Shown: in pieces, positions 1-12,433 of the stretch
How the letters are laid out: the number at the start of each line of letters is the position of its first letter
How positions within the stretch are numbered: the stretch's first letter is position 1
DNA from: Euglena gracilis
Taxonomy: Eukaryota; Euglenida; Euglenophyceae; Euglenales
Assembly: GCA_039621445.1 (NCBI GenBank)
Contig: CP154956.1
Location: 69,867,649-69,931,648 of the forward strand
Direction of reading: 5' to 3'
Length of the DNA: 64,000 bases
The notes under the pieces: generated by a model
The model's database searches: none
What the model saw: the letters and a program-made list of their open reading frames with translations, nothing else
Told to the model about the DNA's origin: nothing
Translations under genes and position numbers: made by a program

Positions 1-613
1 CCTGCAACCATCTTTTTTGTCTTGCCTCCTGCCAGATTTTTGGAAGGCCACCTTGTCCAATTGATCGATACAAATCCATTTGCAAGGAGCACCTGGCACT
101 CCGTTCGCTTCCTAATCCACCATTGTTTCAGCACAAATGCCACGGAGTTTGCAAAACTCTGAAAAGATGGGCAAAAGGGGGTGGGAAAAAACGCATGAAC
201 AAAACAGAAGGTAAAGGCAGTGGGGTCAAGGTGGTGAGGACGGGGTCATATTGCATTTTGTGGAACCCGAGCCTTGGGGAATTCGAACGCTGGGCCTGAG
301 GCTTCACACCCAAAAAAGATACGCAAAGTGACGCCCGCCCATCATCATTGAAGGAACCCCTCCGGGGTGGGGTGGGGGTCCCAGTTGGGTGGACCCAGGC
401 AAGTTTCCCTTGCCGTGTGAATTGAGTCACCGCCAGTGTGGATTTTCTCCACATGCATTTTGTTCAAACATATGGAGGTTGGTGGCCCTTGGTGAGAGAA
501 CGATATGTGGAAGATACAATTTAAAATTTATTTTTATTTTAGCTTTATTTTTCCCGCCTGCGATGAAAGACAACCCAACCCCCTGTGGATCTGTCCTGCC
601 ACCTCTGTCCCAG
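1..613. other. No gene recognised
   Basis: AT/GC-mixed sequence with no open frame that looks coding on either strand. It probably holds an intron or introns leading into the exon at 614, because that exon has a good acceptor and no start codon of its own. Confidence 0.4.
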
Positions 614-756
614 AGAAGCTGCGGCAACGGCGGCGTGCAAAACCTGCCCGGGTGCGACCGGCGCCGGGGGCCACGCCGATGCTCTTCTTCCCGCCCACGG
701 GGCAGTCCTACGGAACCTTCGCCTACCCGGGGGCGTTACCCCAGAACGTTCCCTGA
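614..756 (+). CDS. Terminal exon of an unidentified gene
   Basis: A CT-rich tract ending in CTGTCCCAG at 605-613 is a good 3' splice site. The open frame that follows encodes a basic then Pro/Gly/Phe-rich tail (RQRRRAKPARVRP, then MLFFPPTGQSYGTF) and stops at TGA 754-756. Composition is coding-like and GC-rich compared with the flanks. No family is recognised. The upstream part of the gene lies outside the window or in unrecognised exons. It could be a chance open frame, since it is only 47 codons long. Confidence 0.35.
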
Positions 757-2990
757 CCTCCAACCTCGGAGTGCATACATGAGCACAGCTGACCTCCTTG
801 CCGGAGTTCTGGTGGGATGGGTGTCCAGTATGGTTGAACACAACAACCCTGGTTTAGCCTTTTGGCATTTTGCCCCCGTGTCAATTGAGTAATTGCAAAG
901 TGAATTCACTGTGACATCCGGACCCTCTCCAGGATTCTCCGCCAGTGTGACCGCTGGCCCCTCCCACCCCACCCCACCCAGCCACCCTGTATACGTATAT
1001 ATATCTCTGCCGCCGTGGCGGCCCCCCGCCCGTGATGATGAATACGTGGCCGCAGCGCGACCGCGTGTTTCGCTTAAAGCACACCAGGCGGCGGGGGGCC
1101 ACATGGCAGTGGTGGTGTTTCGTAGCCTGCAATGACCAGCGGTCTCGGAGACCCCAGCGTCCCGTCCTTGCAAACCTGAGGACTGGCTACCCAGCCCAAT
1201 TTGTGTGCGTGTGTACGTATTTCTGCTTGCGCTGGCATTGCACGTGATCCTTTTTGAAGACGTTTTCACTGAAACTTGGAAGTTTTTGCTGACAGCCCCA
1301 CACTTGGCATAATGAAAGTAGAATTGGATTGGAACAGTTGAAAATCATTTTGATTGTCATCTCAGAACACTTGGCATCCATGGATGGAGATTTGGATGCT
1401 GTCTGTCAAAATGTTCGCCTATCCAATTCCAATTCAGTTTAAAATGCTGTCGTGTTTCCACCTTACAGCGGGATTGAAATTGTTGAGGTTGGATAAATCC
1501 TTGACCTGAACTGATGCAGATTTCACAAACACCCTTTCGCAATGATGAATGCAATTGCAGTATTTCATTTTGCAGGTTTTAAGAAACAACCTTAGGGCAG
1601 GGGTGCGTAGGGGTAGGGCCAACCCTTGGACTCCTCTGCCATGGGCTGGATGAAAGCTGCCCAGGACATTTTTTGGGGGCAAAGAATCGATTTTTCTGCA
1701 TAATTCGCAGTTTTTTGGACATTTTTTGTGATTTTGATTTTTTGGTGCCAGTTCGTCTCTGGGTCGGGCGCAGCTCCAGCCTGGGATCCCAAGGGGGGGT
1801 CAACCAGCCGCCTTTTTCCAGCCAGTCCAAATTTTCCAGCCACTGAGCTGGACGCCACCGGTGGGTCGTTGAAAAACGCCCTGGGGCTGGTGTTTGAACT
1901 GCTTCTGACACGCGGGCCCTCCGGTTGTTGATTTTCACAATTTTCCAGTGGTGGCACTTGGGGTTTCGGCACGAATTTGTTTTTGACCCTCCGAAACATG
2001 TCGCCAAGTTGTGAAACCCTTGTTGACTGACTGACTGACTGACTGACTGACTGACTGACTGACTGACTGACTGACTGACTGACTAACTGAGGAAATCCGA
2101 CATTGCCCAAAAAAACTCCGGTCGTTACCCCCGCATTCTCTGTGTGACAACCGCCAGCCCCAGGTGGTGTTATGGAGGTGGTGGCTGGTCTACCCCTCCT
2201 GCAGCCCTGTGGCACCTTGTGGAGGGTTTTGCAATTGGTTATGAAAAGGATTGAAATTTCACATGCGTCAAATGAAGTCGGAGGAAGTGGGCTCAAATAA
2301 AGTGGATGCAGTCGTAGTCGGATGTCATGGGTGGATAAAGGATACCATGGATGATTGAAAGGCTACCATTGATGTATTGATTTAGTTGAGTTGTGGTTGA
2401 AGCTTTTCATCAACACATTGACGCTTAAGATTCTGTGACACCCACGCAACAGCGAAAAATGAGTACCACAAAAAACCTCCTACAAACCCGCACCAACCCA
2501 CTTTGTAGACACCATGTTTCCACTTTTCTCTTGTCTCAGAAGTCCCCGTTGTTAAGGCTACAAAATTAAAATAAAATTTAATCACTTGCGCAATTGCAGA
2601 ACTCAATGGTTCATTTGCGTGATTACAAAGACCAACCACCCGAAAACACCAGCAATGTTCAAGGGGACAGGGTCCAGCACCATAAGGATACAAGGGAGGG
2701 AACACTGCTTCACCACATTCATTTTCCAGCTCCAAACACGCCGACATAGGAAGCTCTTGGTTGGTTCTAAAGTGGTGGTGGGTTCTAAAGCGTTGTGTTT
2801 GCAGCCAATGCACTGGGCCTCATTTTTCGGGCTAAAATGCTGGGGGTGAAGCACCTTTGAGCTAAAGTTTCAAAGGATAAAACCTGGAATAGCTGTTTAT
2901 TTGATGTTGGTTTATTTTGAGATGCCAAGGAATGATTCTTCACAGGCTCAACTGCCATCTTTCCCTGCACCCGTGGGGCCCCTGTCCAAA
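757..2990. other. Intergenic stretch, no supported gene
   Basis: Open frames here are short and overlap on both strands without family-like sequence. The only clear structure is the tetranucleotide tract at 2,023-2,083. This stretch should contain the promoter and 5' UTR of the gene starting at 2,991, but no specific motif can be assigned. Confidence 0.5.
2023..2083. repeat. (GACT)n microsatellite
   Basis: About 15 uninterrupted GACT units. They produce the long Ser-Val-Ser-Gln frames on the minus strand, which are translated repeat and not genes. Confidence 0.95.
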
Positions 2991-5093
2991 ATGGCGCTCA
3001 GCCTGAAGAAAGCGCTGCGCGCACGGATGAAGACGGTGATCGGGGCCCTGCCGCCGGAGGAGGTCCACCGCCAGAGTGTGTGCCCCCCCCCCCCCGAGCC
3101 GGCCGCTGCTGCCATGTGTCCCTCCGCTTGGCGTTTTCGGCCTTGCCGTGTGCCGCTCCATATGACGATATGACGGGGGACTGTCTTCCACTGTCCTCTC
3201 CCTTGGGGCGGTTGGAGAGGCAGGGGATGGGGAACCCTGGCGGGGGGACTGCCTCCCACCCCGGCCCCCGTGCCGCAGGCGTGGCGGTGGCGCAGCACCT
3301 CCAGGGCTGCCCGTGGTGGACGTCGGCCCGCAGCGTCGGGAGCGCGCCTGTGCTGGCGAGCGAAGTGTGGTTGGGGTGGGGGACCGTCCTTGCGGTCCCG
3401 CAAAGGTGGTGAGCACACAGCTTTCCCCGCAACAAATGCCATCATGCAAACACAACACAAACGTTGTATCACGTTCGCTCCATTGTGACTACTGCAAAAA
3501 ATCCCCTGTGGCATTCCCCATAGCTCTCCCGATTATGCTGAACTATAGGCACCAGTTCTCGGTGGAAAACAGGCGTGCCTTTTTTTTGTGTTTTGGGCTA
3601 GGGTGGTCCCATTCTGCTTTTTTTTTTGACCCCAGAAGCCAACAACTCCCCCTTTTCGCCTGGCTGTAGTTGCTTTTTGGCAATGTGTAGAATAGTTTGT
3701 TGCTTGAATTTCATTGCGAACCCATGAAAGACCCCCCAAAATTGATTGCGATCAAACCTCACGAACTTCGCAAATGTGCAAGGAAGGGAATTTAATCCTG
3801 GCTTATGTGAGCAATTCCACACGTTGAGATTGAAACCAAGTTTTTGAGCAGGGTCGTCTGTATTGACTCTGTATTGTTTTGCAACTGGCCTTTTTGATTG
3901 GACACACCGTTACGTCCTGGTCTAAGAGGCAGCTGTCGTGTGTGATCTGAAACACCTGTGTACAAACAGTCTCCATTCGACAAATACAACGCAACGGTAA
4001 ACGTCCTATGCATCACACGTTCTTTTAAAGTTCTGAGTGGAAAACTTTCAGTGCTGCGAAAGAACCCTTGAATGTTTTCACTCCCAAAAAGTCAACCCGG
4101 GGGTGTTTCATTCATGGGTAGTGCCTGTTCAAGAATTCCAGGGTGAATGTTGAAGGTTTACGCAATTTGGAACAGGAATTCTCCTTTGTCGGTCGCCACA
4201 CACACAACAGTTTGGGCCAATTGTCAAAAAGCCGAGGACGCATCCGAGCACTTCAATTGTGACGTTCGCGTTCGCCTACTGCCTCAGTCATGGTTTGGGG
4301 TGCGTAGGCGGGCGGGCGGGCGAGAGCCCTGCCACACCTCCCCTCTCGAGCGGCACGGGGGTGAGCGGGGTGTACATCAGCTTCGAAGGGGAGATCCAAA
4401 CGATGGACCTCATCACCGCCGTGCTGGAGCGCAAAGCGGTGACGCCAGGTCCACTGCCATCCCCCCACAGTCCACAGGACCTTCGCAATGAACCCCATCA
4501 GTGTGCGACTTGGCTATTTCAATTTCTGTTTTGATTGTGCACCACATTTCACTAACCACCATTTGAACAATCGTTTCAGACTGCTCTATCCCTAAGAGGT
4601 TTGAACTCAAACGGCCAAAATGGCACTTAAGGTTTTTGGGCTGAATCAGGTGCACGTGTGCGCGAACTTGTGACGCATCCGTTTGCTTTGGTTTCCGTGT
4701 TGGGTTTAGAAAAGTGATCGATGAGCCCCCGTTTAGTTCAGGTTGCTGGTGTGATGCGAAGGTGGGAGGACCTTCTTCTGCAGCCAACATTGGGCCTCAG
4801 CCGCCCGGTGCTGTGCCTGGGGGCAGTAGCAGCCGCCCTGCGTCGTGTTTGTTGGCAGGAGTTTCAAATACCTGGGGGCCGCAAAAATGAAGAGCAGGGA
4901 TGCCTAAACATGCGCATGCGCAGGACACCCTGTGTGATGATGATGCGTGATGTATGTGCATGACACTCTGCCCGGGTGTTTTTTCTCAAAGTCAGGTCTC
5001 AAACACGCGACAACAAACATCTCTCCTGTCGTTTTTGGCCGGTGCTCATGGGACTCCCATTCAGTCCGGGACATGAACAGGACTTAACATCAA

Positions 5094-5133
<40 letters not shown>

Positions 5134-7326
5134 TGTGTGTCTGCAAAAAAAATTGTGCACAATAAGGGTTGCCCGATAAGGTCCCTTTCGGCAGACATGC
5201 GCCTCTTCATCCCGTTCATCGACAACGCGGAGGAGCGCAGCCTGGCTTTCCTGGAGGTGGCGTCCCCGGCGGGCCAGGCCGAATTTGAAGGCGAGGCTGA
5301 CCACACACCCCGCGGGGTGGGGCTGCCTGGGTCAGCGCGCCAAGGCACCCAGATCTGACCCCTCCCCTTCCCTACCCCAACCAATACCTATAAACGTATA
5401 TGCACCTATCCCGCCCCGAGGGCAGGGGTTCACGGCCAAACACACATGGGAACTGAGCCAATAGACGGGCACTGAGCCAGGTCATTCTGGCACCGAAGGC
5501 GCCTGAAAAAAAAGGGCCCTTTTGGGCCGATTTTGGCCCGCAGACAGCAGGCACCCCCCTCCCCCGGGGAAGTAGTGCCTGGCTGCCCAGGCAGGCTGAG
5601 ACCCGTTCCCCCCGGTCAAATGCAGCCTGTCACCGACCTCCGCACCAACTTCGCGCTCAACAAGTGGGGAATCCTGGAGCCCACCCCGGCCTCCATCCCC
5701 TCCCGTGCGAACGGTGCCCCTCCACCCCGCTTGCTTGCAGAACCGAGGGACGCCGAAGCAGTGGCCTGCGCCCCGTGTTAAAATAAAAACATTTGTCTTG
5801 GTTTCCATTAGGCGGTCACACACGCTGCTTCAACCTGCAAAGGTCGGTGGTTCGAACCCCCACCTTGGCTCACCCCCCCGTCGTGTCCATTGCCGACCAT
5901 CCCCGCCCCCCGGTCCCCGCCAGTGCTGCGGGACAACGTGGCACTGGACACCATGCTGGTCCCCGGCCTTGCCTTTGACGCGAAGGGCGGCCGGCTGGGC
6001 CGCGGCAAGGGCTACTACGACCGCTTCTTTGCCCGGCTGAGAGGGCGCGTGGAGGAGCGGGCCCTCCCGGCGATGCCCACGCTGGGTGCGTGCCCCCCTT
6101 CCTCAGTCTTTGGGAAGTGAAGAGGGGAGGCGGGGTGGTTTTGTATTTGTTTTTGGATTTTGTATTTTTTTAAAAACTCTGTCATTCCTGTGACCTTTTT
6201 TGCAAATGTACCTGTGTGGAATCAAGCCTATTTTCAATATCAATATCAATACATGTTTTTGGTTGGCTGAGACAGGGATTTCAAAGTTGATTTTTCAGTG
6301 TGGTTTCATTTTTTTTTTGCGCTCTCTCATTTCTGTTCATTTCTGATTTTTTTTGATATTTTTCTGTCTTTTCACTCATTTTCCCCATTCCCCTTGTCTG
6401 CCTCACGCTTTGTGGGGGCTCATTGTTGGTATTTGTTTTGCCCCGCTGGGGGACCTTTAGCAATGGGCACCTGTCAGGGGCATTCCAAGGCCCCCAATGG
6501 CACAACCCCTCCCCCCTTCCATTGCTTCTGTGATGGCCCTGCCTCGGTCCTCGCTTGCCTGCCGGTGAAGCATAATGTGACCCCCCCCCCCTATTTGTCC
6601 CCCCTCCCCCTGATTGGCCGGAGTCCAACCAGCCAATTGGGAGGAGGGGTCACTCATTTCAAGGGAAAAATGGTGTATGCCGAGGGTTTTTTTTTTGTGG
6701 GTTCGACTATGAAGGGCAGGCCCCGGATGGGCAATTGGGGGGGTTAGTGGTAGCCCCCCCCCCCATTGTCCTCCCCCCTAATTGGCTGGAAAAAGGGTCC
6801 AGGCCGCCCAAATTGGGCGGCCAAACAGGGGGGGGGGTCACGCTATGCTGCTGGGGTGGGGCTTTCTGTAGGGGCAGAGGGGCGTCCTCCCACGCATCGC
6901 GGCCCCCCATGTGTTCGGGTTGCTTTGGTTGGGTTGCTCGGCCGGGGTCAACATTTCCCGTGCGAAGTGTTCCGGTGGGCGGTCTCCCCTCCCCCCTCCC
7001 AGGTCTTCCCCCACAGCCCCTGTGGATGGCAGCCTCTGTCACAGGTGGTCCACCGCCCCCCCCCCCCCCCCAGCGGGGATCTGCTTCGAGGAGCAGGTGG
7101 TGGACGACGTGCCGATGGGCGACACTGACTACCCCCTGGCCCAGGCCAGCCCTCCCCCCCCCCCGCGTGCACCGTAGAAGGCACACCGCACACACCCGCC
7201 GGTGGCAGAAGTGGGCGGAGAAGCCGAGGGCCGAAGCAGGGTGCGGGCGGGCCTGTTAGGGACTACGTCGTCTGCCCGTCGGGGGTGCGGGCGGTGGAGA
7301 ATGGGTGGCCCGAGCGGCCACTGTGA
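2991..7326 (+). CDS. MTHFS: 5-formyltetrahydrofolate cyclo-ligase (5,10-methenyl-THF synthetase), 8 exons
   Basis: Enzyme of folate one-carbon metabolism: ATP-dependent conversion of 5-formyl-THF to 5,10-methenyl-THF. Exons in order: 2991-3075 (start ATG; N-terminal helix LKKALRARMKTVIGALPPEE); 3279 to about 3340 (VAVAQHLQGCPWW); about 4351-4448 (VYISFEGEIQTMDLITAVLE, the nucleotide-fold strand and following helix); 5195 to about 5290 (MRLFIPFIDN); 5626-5704 (NKWGILEPTPAS, the W-x-I-x-E/Q-P segment); 5924-6085 (the LVPGLAFD strand followed by the ATP-binding signature GRLGRGKGYYDRFF); 7074 to about 7143 (GICFEEQVVDDVPM); 7260-7326 (DYVVCPSGVRAVENGWPERP, stop TGA). The joins between exons 1-2, 3-4, 5-6 and 6-7 agree in phase. 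Exon 4 seems to end at a GC donor (GAAG|GCGAGG). The ends of exons 2, 4 and 7 are unresolved. The assembled length, near 200 residues, fits the family. No targeting peptide is evident. The order and spacing of conserved blocks match eukaryotic MTHFS, so the identification is firm even where splice sites are not. Confidence 0.9.
5095..5142. repeat. (GT)n microsatellite in MTHFS intron 3
   Basis: About 20 GT units with one C interruption, shortly upstream of the acceptor of MTHFS exon 4. Confidence 0.95.
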
Positions 7327-8703
7327 GGCTGGCCATCATTGGCGCTGCGCGACCCCTCTGCTCTGCTCGACGGCCGGTCCGCTCAGGGCCCATGCGGTAC
7401 GTGAGAAGAATCCCTGGGCGCATGGCCCCGGCTGTAGCACGGCAATCTCCCCACAGTATCCACTGATACGGGGTCACTATTTTCTTGAGGACTTTCCGGT
7501 ACCGGACCTCCGACCAGTTTTGCCTCAGTCCTTGCCTGGTGGGAGAAATATTGCATCATCGCTCCTTCTTCTCTAATTTTCTAGGTGCATTGATCTTCCC
7601 AGCAACAGAGCAAACAGGAGAGCCCCACAACCCTCTGAAATATATTGAGTTTCTCTGAAAAGGACTGTCTGGAGTCATTTTCAGTGAGGGGCGATAACCG
7701 CGATTTCCCGCAATCTCCCGCAATTTTCACGAATGCATCCGCTCAAGTCCTTCCAGAGCGTGTGCCTTTGTTTCATATGTATTTCTGTGACAGAAACAGG
7801 AACACTTGCTTGCATGGTGTGTGAAGTAATATTTCTCTCATCTCTCCTCTGCTTTGGTGCCCCATGCGCCAATGAAAACGAAAAACTCCCTTGCCCAGAG
7901 GTCGTAGACAAACACGAGACCGGACCATTGTTTCTGGTGCCACACAACAGGGGAGGGATGCCGGCGATGGAACGGTGGCAGGGATTGGGGGAAGCAGCCC
8001 TGCCCCCCCCCCCCCAGCGCCACGACACGCATCTTTGTCTGGATGCCGGGCCACCTCTGTGGCTCAGAGTCCCAGGGCCAACCCTGTCCCTGCGCACCCC
8101 CTCCCCTCCCCCCAGCGATGTGAATGTCCGCCTCGCCGTGGCACTCCCCCGCCGCCGCGCAGGCGCACGCCCAAGCGCTGTGTCGGATGTAATCGCCTGC
8201 GCCACACCTGGCTGGGGCTGCTCCTACCCGTCCATTTAAGCCCCCCCCCCCTGTGGCGGGGCTGGACAGGGTTCGACATTAGGAGGGTGTACGGGCAGAG
8301 GATCTTTGGGGTTTTTTGGGAACAAAATTTTTCGGCCCACGCCACTGGGTGGGGGGTCCAACCGAACCCTGGTAGCAAGGGGACTGCTGGGGTTGCCAAG
8401 GAATCCTGCTCAGTGAGACACAGGGCTTTTTTTCAAGGTTGGATTGATCCCACAGTGTATATGGCATATGGCATAAAGTGGAGCCCACACACCCAAGTGC
8501 GGGGTACTGCGGGGGGCATGTGTGGGGGGGTGTGGGGTGTGGGGTAGTGTGTGGGGGGGGGTGTGGGCTGTGTGGGGTACTTTGGGGTACTGTGGGGGGC
8601 TCCATTTTACGCCATCAATCCCCCCGCCCTGGGTGGGTGGGGGGCCCACCCTCCTTCTCGGTCTCACCAACAACCTCCGTGGCGGGGAGAGGCCCCGGCG
8701 GCG
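7327..8703. other. Region between MTHFS and the next gene, no supported gene
   Basis: It contains poly-C and poly-G runs and a G/T-rich stretch at 8,518-8,600. A possible exon after a CCCCCCAG acceptor near 8,115 (reading DVNVRLAVALP) is too short to support. It is presumably the 3' region of MTHFS and the promoter region of the gene at 8,704. Confidence 0.4.
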
Positions 8704-11700
8704 ATGGCGCACCTCATCGAGGACTGGTTCGCGGCGTGCACGCTGGATGCGGAGGTGGTGGCCGCGGCCAAGGCGCAGCACCCGGCGGGTCCTGCGGCGG
8801 CGGCGCCGGCGGAGGACGGCGCGGAGGACACCACCAGCGAGGCCGGGGCCGTGCGGGCTGGGCTGAACGGGATTCCCGGGGACCCTGCGGGTGGTGGATG
8901 GGTGTGGCGAGGGTGGGGGGGGGGGCTTGACGCCACCCCCCCGGCTTTTCTGTGCCGCTCTGGGTGCAGTGGCAGCCGCTATGTCTGGGTTCCCTGCAAT
9001 TATAAGTGAAAGCATGCACGATGGTCGGATCAGGCTGAATGTTAAGGCGCTGCTGACCCCTTCCCAGGGGAGGGGTGCCTGCCTGGGCAGGCACTGCAAG
9101 GTACCCGGATCTGACCCCTGGGGGGGGGGCAAGGTTGGGTTTTGGGTTTTGGCCCCCCCCAAAATTTTGTTTTTTGGGTACCCCCCCCCCAAAACACCAA
9201 AAATTTGTATTTTTGGGACCCCCTCTTTGAAAAATTTTACCCCTAACCCCTAACTACCTAAAAAAGGCCGATTTTGGCCAAGCAAAGCCATTTTTTTCAA
9301 AATTTTCTGCGCCTGCGGCGCCAAAAAGTTTCTCTCACTGCCCTCTGGGCCCCCGGGGGGGGTGGGTCCGGCCGCACCCCCCCCCCCCGGGGTGCAGCCT
9401 TAAATAATCCTTGGGGCTGCAGCCGGAATCGAACCACCGACCCCCCCAAAGCAGGCAGGGGGGTGTGATCATTGCAAAACCTCCCCCCAAATAATACCCC
9501 CCCCTTCGGGGTCCGACTTTGGCCACCGAAATAATACCCCCCCCCCTGGTTTCGGGCCGAAGGCCCGGATTTTTGACCTGAAAACGTGACAACAAATTAC
9601 GAAAAAAATCGATTTTTCTGGATCATCTGGCCTCCAAAGAATGCTAAATTTCATGAGAAAGTACAAAAAACCCCAAAGGGGGGTTTTGGAGCTATTTTTG
9701 CTCCTACGGAACTTCGAAAATTTTCGAAAATTTTGGGGAATAATATTCCCCCCAAATAATACCCCCCCCTCGGGCCGGGACTTCGGGCGAAAAAATAATA
9801 CCCCGGGGGGGTATTATTTGGGGGAGGGGTTACATGTCTCGAACAGAAAATTGCATTTTGGGGAGTTTTGAAAGGCCTTGTGGCCCCAAAAAATTTCAGG
9901 ATCCAAAATTGTACTAACCGATGTGTCGTCCATTGTTTCCCGTGGTTTTCTCTCATCGCCAATGGAGACCCAAAATTTTGATTTTTGGGTACCCCCCCAA
10001 AAATTTTGGGCCGATTTTGGGACCCCCCCAAAAATACAAAAACAAAACCCAACCTTGGGGGGGGGGCAGGGCCAGAATTATCTCGGCACTCGGCCAAGGC
10101 ATTTCCAGCGCTGAAGGTGCTGGACGCCCAGAAAGGCCATTTTTGGGCACTTTTTTGGCCCACGACCAGGCAGACACCCCTCGGGGGGGGGGGGGTAGTG
10201 CCTGCCTATGCACTCCGGGGCACTTCGAGACCCTCTCCCCCCGGGTTGGTCAATTTCTGCCTGAGTCGGATAGGGAGCTATTGCACGCAGCATGCTGCCT
10301 TGGTGCTTTGTGGTGGTTTGAAATTGTGGACATTTGCCAATACAACGAAGTGGGAGAGCAAACACACCAGCAAGGGAAGGATTTGGGTTTGGGGTGGGGG
10401 AATTTTCCGAGAGGGCAAAACAAACAACATAATTATTCTGACGCGAGGGCACACCAGCGTGCGCGCACATGTGCATGTGCTGCAGGGCCCCGGGCGGGAC
10501 GTGGTTCCGGCACATCGAGGGGCAGCCCCTCAGCACCTGCCAGGACTGCGGCTACTCCCAGCACACCACCCGTATCTGCCTCAAGACCGGAAAGCCGCAC
10601 GGCGCTGACAGCCCTCAGCCTCCGGCCGCTGCACAAGGGGCCAACGCTAACCCGACCCACGCCATCCAGGGGTCTCAGCCGCCCTTCTGTTCTGTTCCGC
10701 GCTTCTGTTCTGCCGTGAATCACAGGCTCAGACCTCCTTTCCACCAAGAAAAATATTGAGCACTCCGTTCTTCTTCATCGGTGTCACGGGCATCACCATC
10801 ACCACCTTCTGCCCCCCCCCGCCCGGTGAAAGCCAAACTCAAGCGCATACCAACGCTCACGCGCAGACACACAGACACAACCTCGAACCCAATGCGCAGA
10901 TCTGCAACGCCCAGCTCCCTGCCCCTGGCCCAAGCCGAGCGGTGTCCCCGGAGCCCATGCCCCCATCCGCGAAGCCTGCCGAGCACCCCCCGGCCCCCAG
11001 CGCGCCGCCGGACCAGGTCATTGCTAAAGAGTTCACAGTGCTCCCCCCAGGACCAAATTTGGCAAGAGTCCTATTGGCCCCCTCGGGGGGGGGGGTCCGC
11101 CAGCAGGGCTGGCCAGTGGAGATTTTTTCTCCAGTGACCGGCACAAAGCGCTAAACTTTTTTTCTGGACCCCAAAACTTGCCCAAAATGCCCAATTTTGG
11201 CGATTTTTGGATTTTTTTTGAACAAAATCAGCAAAAAAAATCATAATGAAAAGTCATTTCCACCTCGGTCCGCAGCGAGTTTTTTTTTCCAGTTGGGGGG
11301 AACTCCGGACCGCCCCGGGGGGCCTAGCTAGTGGCTTTTTTCCAGTGTCTAGCAAAACGGCCAGCCATTGGACCCCGGGGTCCTTTAGCAGTGGCCTGCG
11401 CCGGACTCCGACCCGACGGCGAACCCAGCTGGGCCGCGACCGGCCTCCCCCTCCGACTCTGAGGACAGTGCAGGGGACACGCCGGAGGGGGCCATCACGC
11501 TGCCGGAGCTACATGCGATGGGCGTGCCGGAGGACGCGCTGTTCTGCCTCGAGGCTTGTGGTCCTCCCAGGCGGTGGAGGGGGGGCCAGGGAACGCGGTG
11601 CACATGTGTTTGGCTGTGTGTCTGGTGTTTGTGGTGTGCATATTGATGTATTTTGTTTCTGGGCAGCGCCTCCGTGCTCTATGGTGTGTACGTGCTTTCA

Positions 11701-12338
11701 CTGGTGCATTATGTCTGGCAGGTAACTGTCATGTCCACGCGTGTTTTGTGCATGCTTTTGCATGTTTGTTTGTTACTCTCGAATGAGTGTGCGTGTGCGA
11801 ATGCTGTGTGTTCATGAGTACATGTTTGTATGTGTACGCGTGTGCATGCACGTGTGGGTGTATTCGTGTGTTGTCACAGTTGCCCCCGCCTGTTCCACCC
11901 CTGCAAGACCGGACACGCGTCATGCGGTTCCTTAAACAACTGCGGCTGCTAGAACGGGCGATGTCTGATGCGGAAGACACGGCGGCGCCCGTCGCTCCTG
12001 TGCAGTGCCCCCGTCCTTCTTTGTCCCAAGGTTGCAGTGGCCGAGAATTGTTTCTGAAATCCAACGCAAATCCCATGGCCCACCCTCCAGCTGACAACGC
12101 TTCCATGTCCAGGCCATTCAACAGTCATGTTATCTCTCTGTCCCGAAGTGTTTCTGTGGGATGCTCTGCTCTCCACCCTTCTCCCCAACGTGCAACCCTT
12201 CTTGCCAATAACATACTTCTTTCTGATGGCCAGGAAACAATTTTTTTTTGCAACGGAAAATTCAATTGTGCCTTTTTGTTTGGGCACACCTTTGAAATGT
12301 GCACATACAACACACAAGCACACACACACACACACACA

Positions 12339-12371
<33 letters not shown>

Positions 12372-12396
12372 GCGCACACACACAAGCACACACCCA

Positions 12397-12433
<37 letters not shown>

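Noticed and set aside
389-1269. Overlapping 100-180 residue frames on both strands
   Set aside because: Mutually overlapping, no splice context or recognisable motif. Only the 614-756 exon has a convincing acceptor and stop.
5824-5880. tRNA gene suggested by GGTTCGAACCCCC
   Set aside because: The T-stem is mispaired and no matching 5' acceptor or D-arm lies upstream. Noted only as possible SINE debris.
9418-9475. Minus-strand tRNA suggested by GGTTCGATTCC
   Set aside because: Anticodon and acceptor stems do not form and C/G runs interrupt the body.
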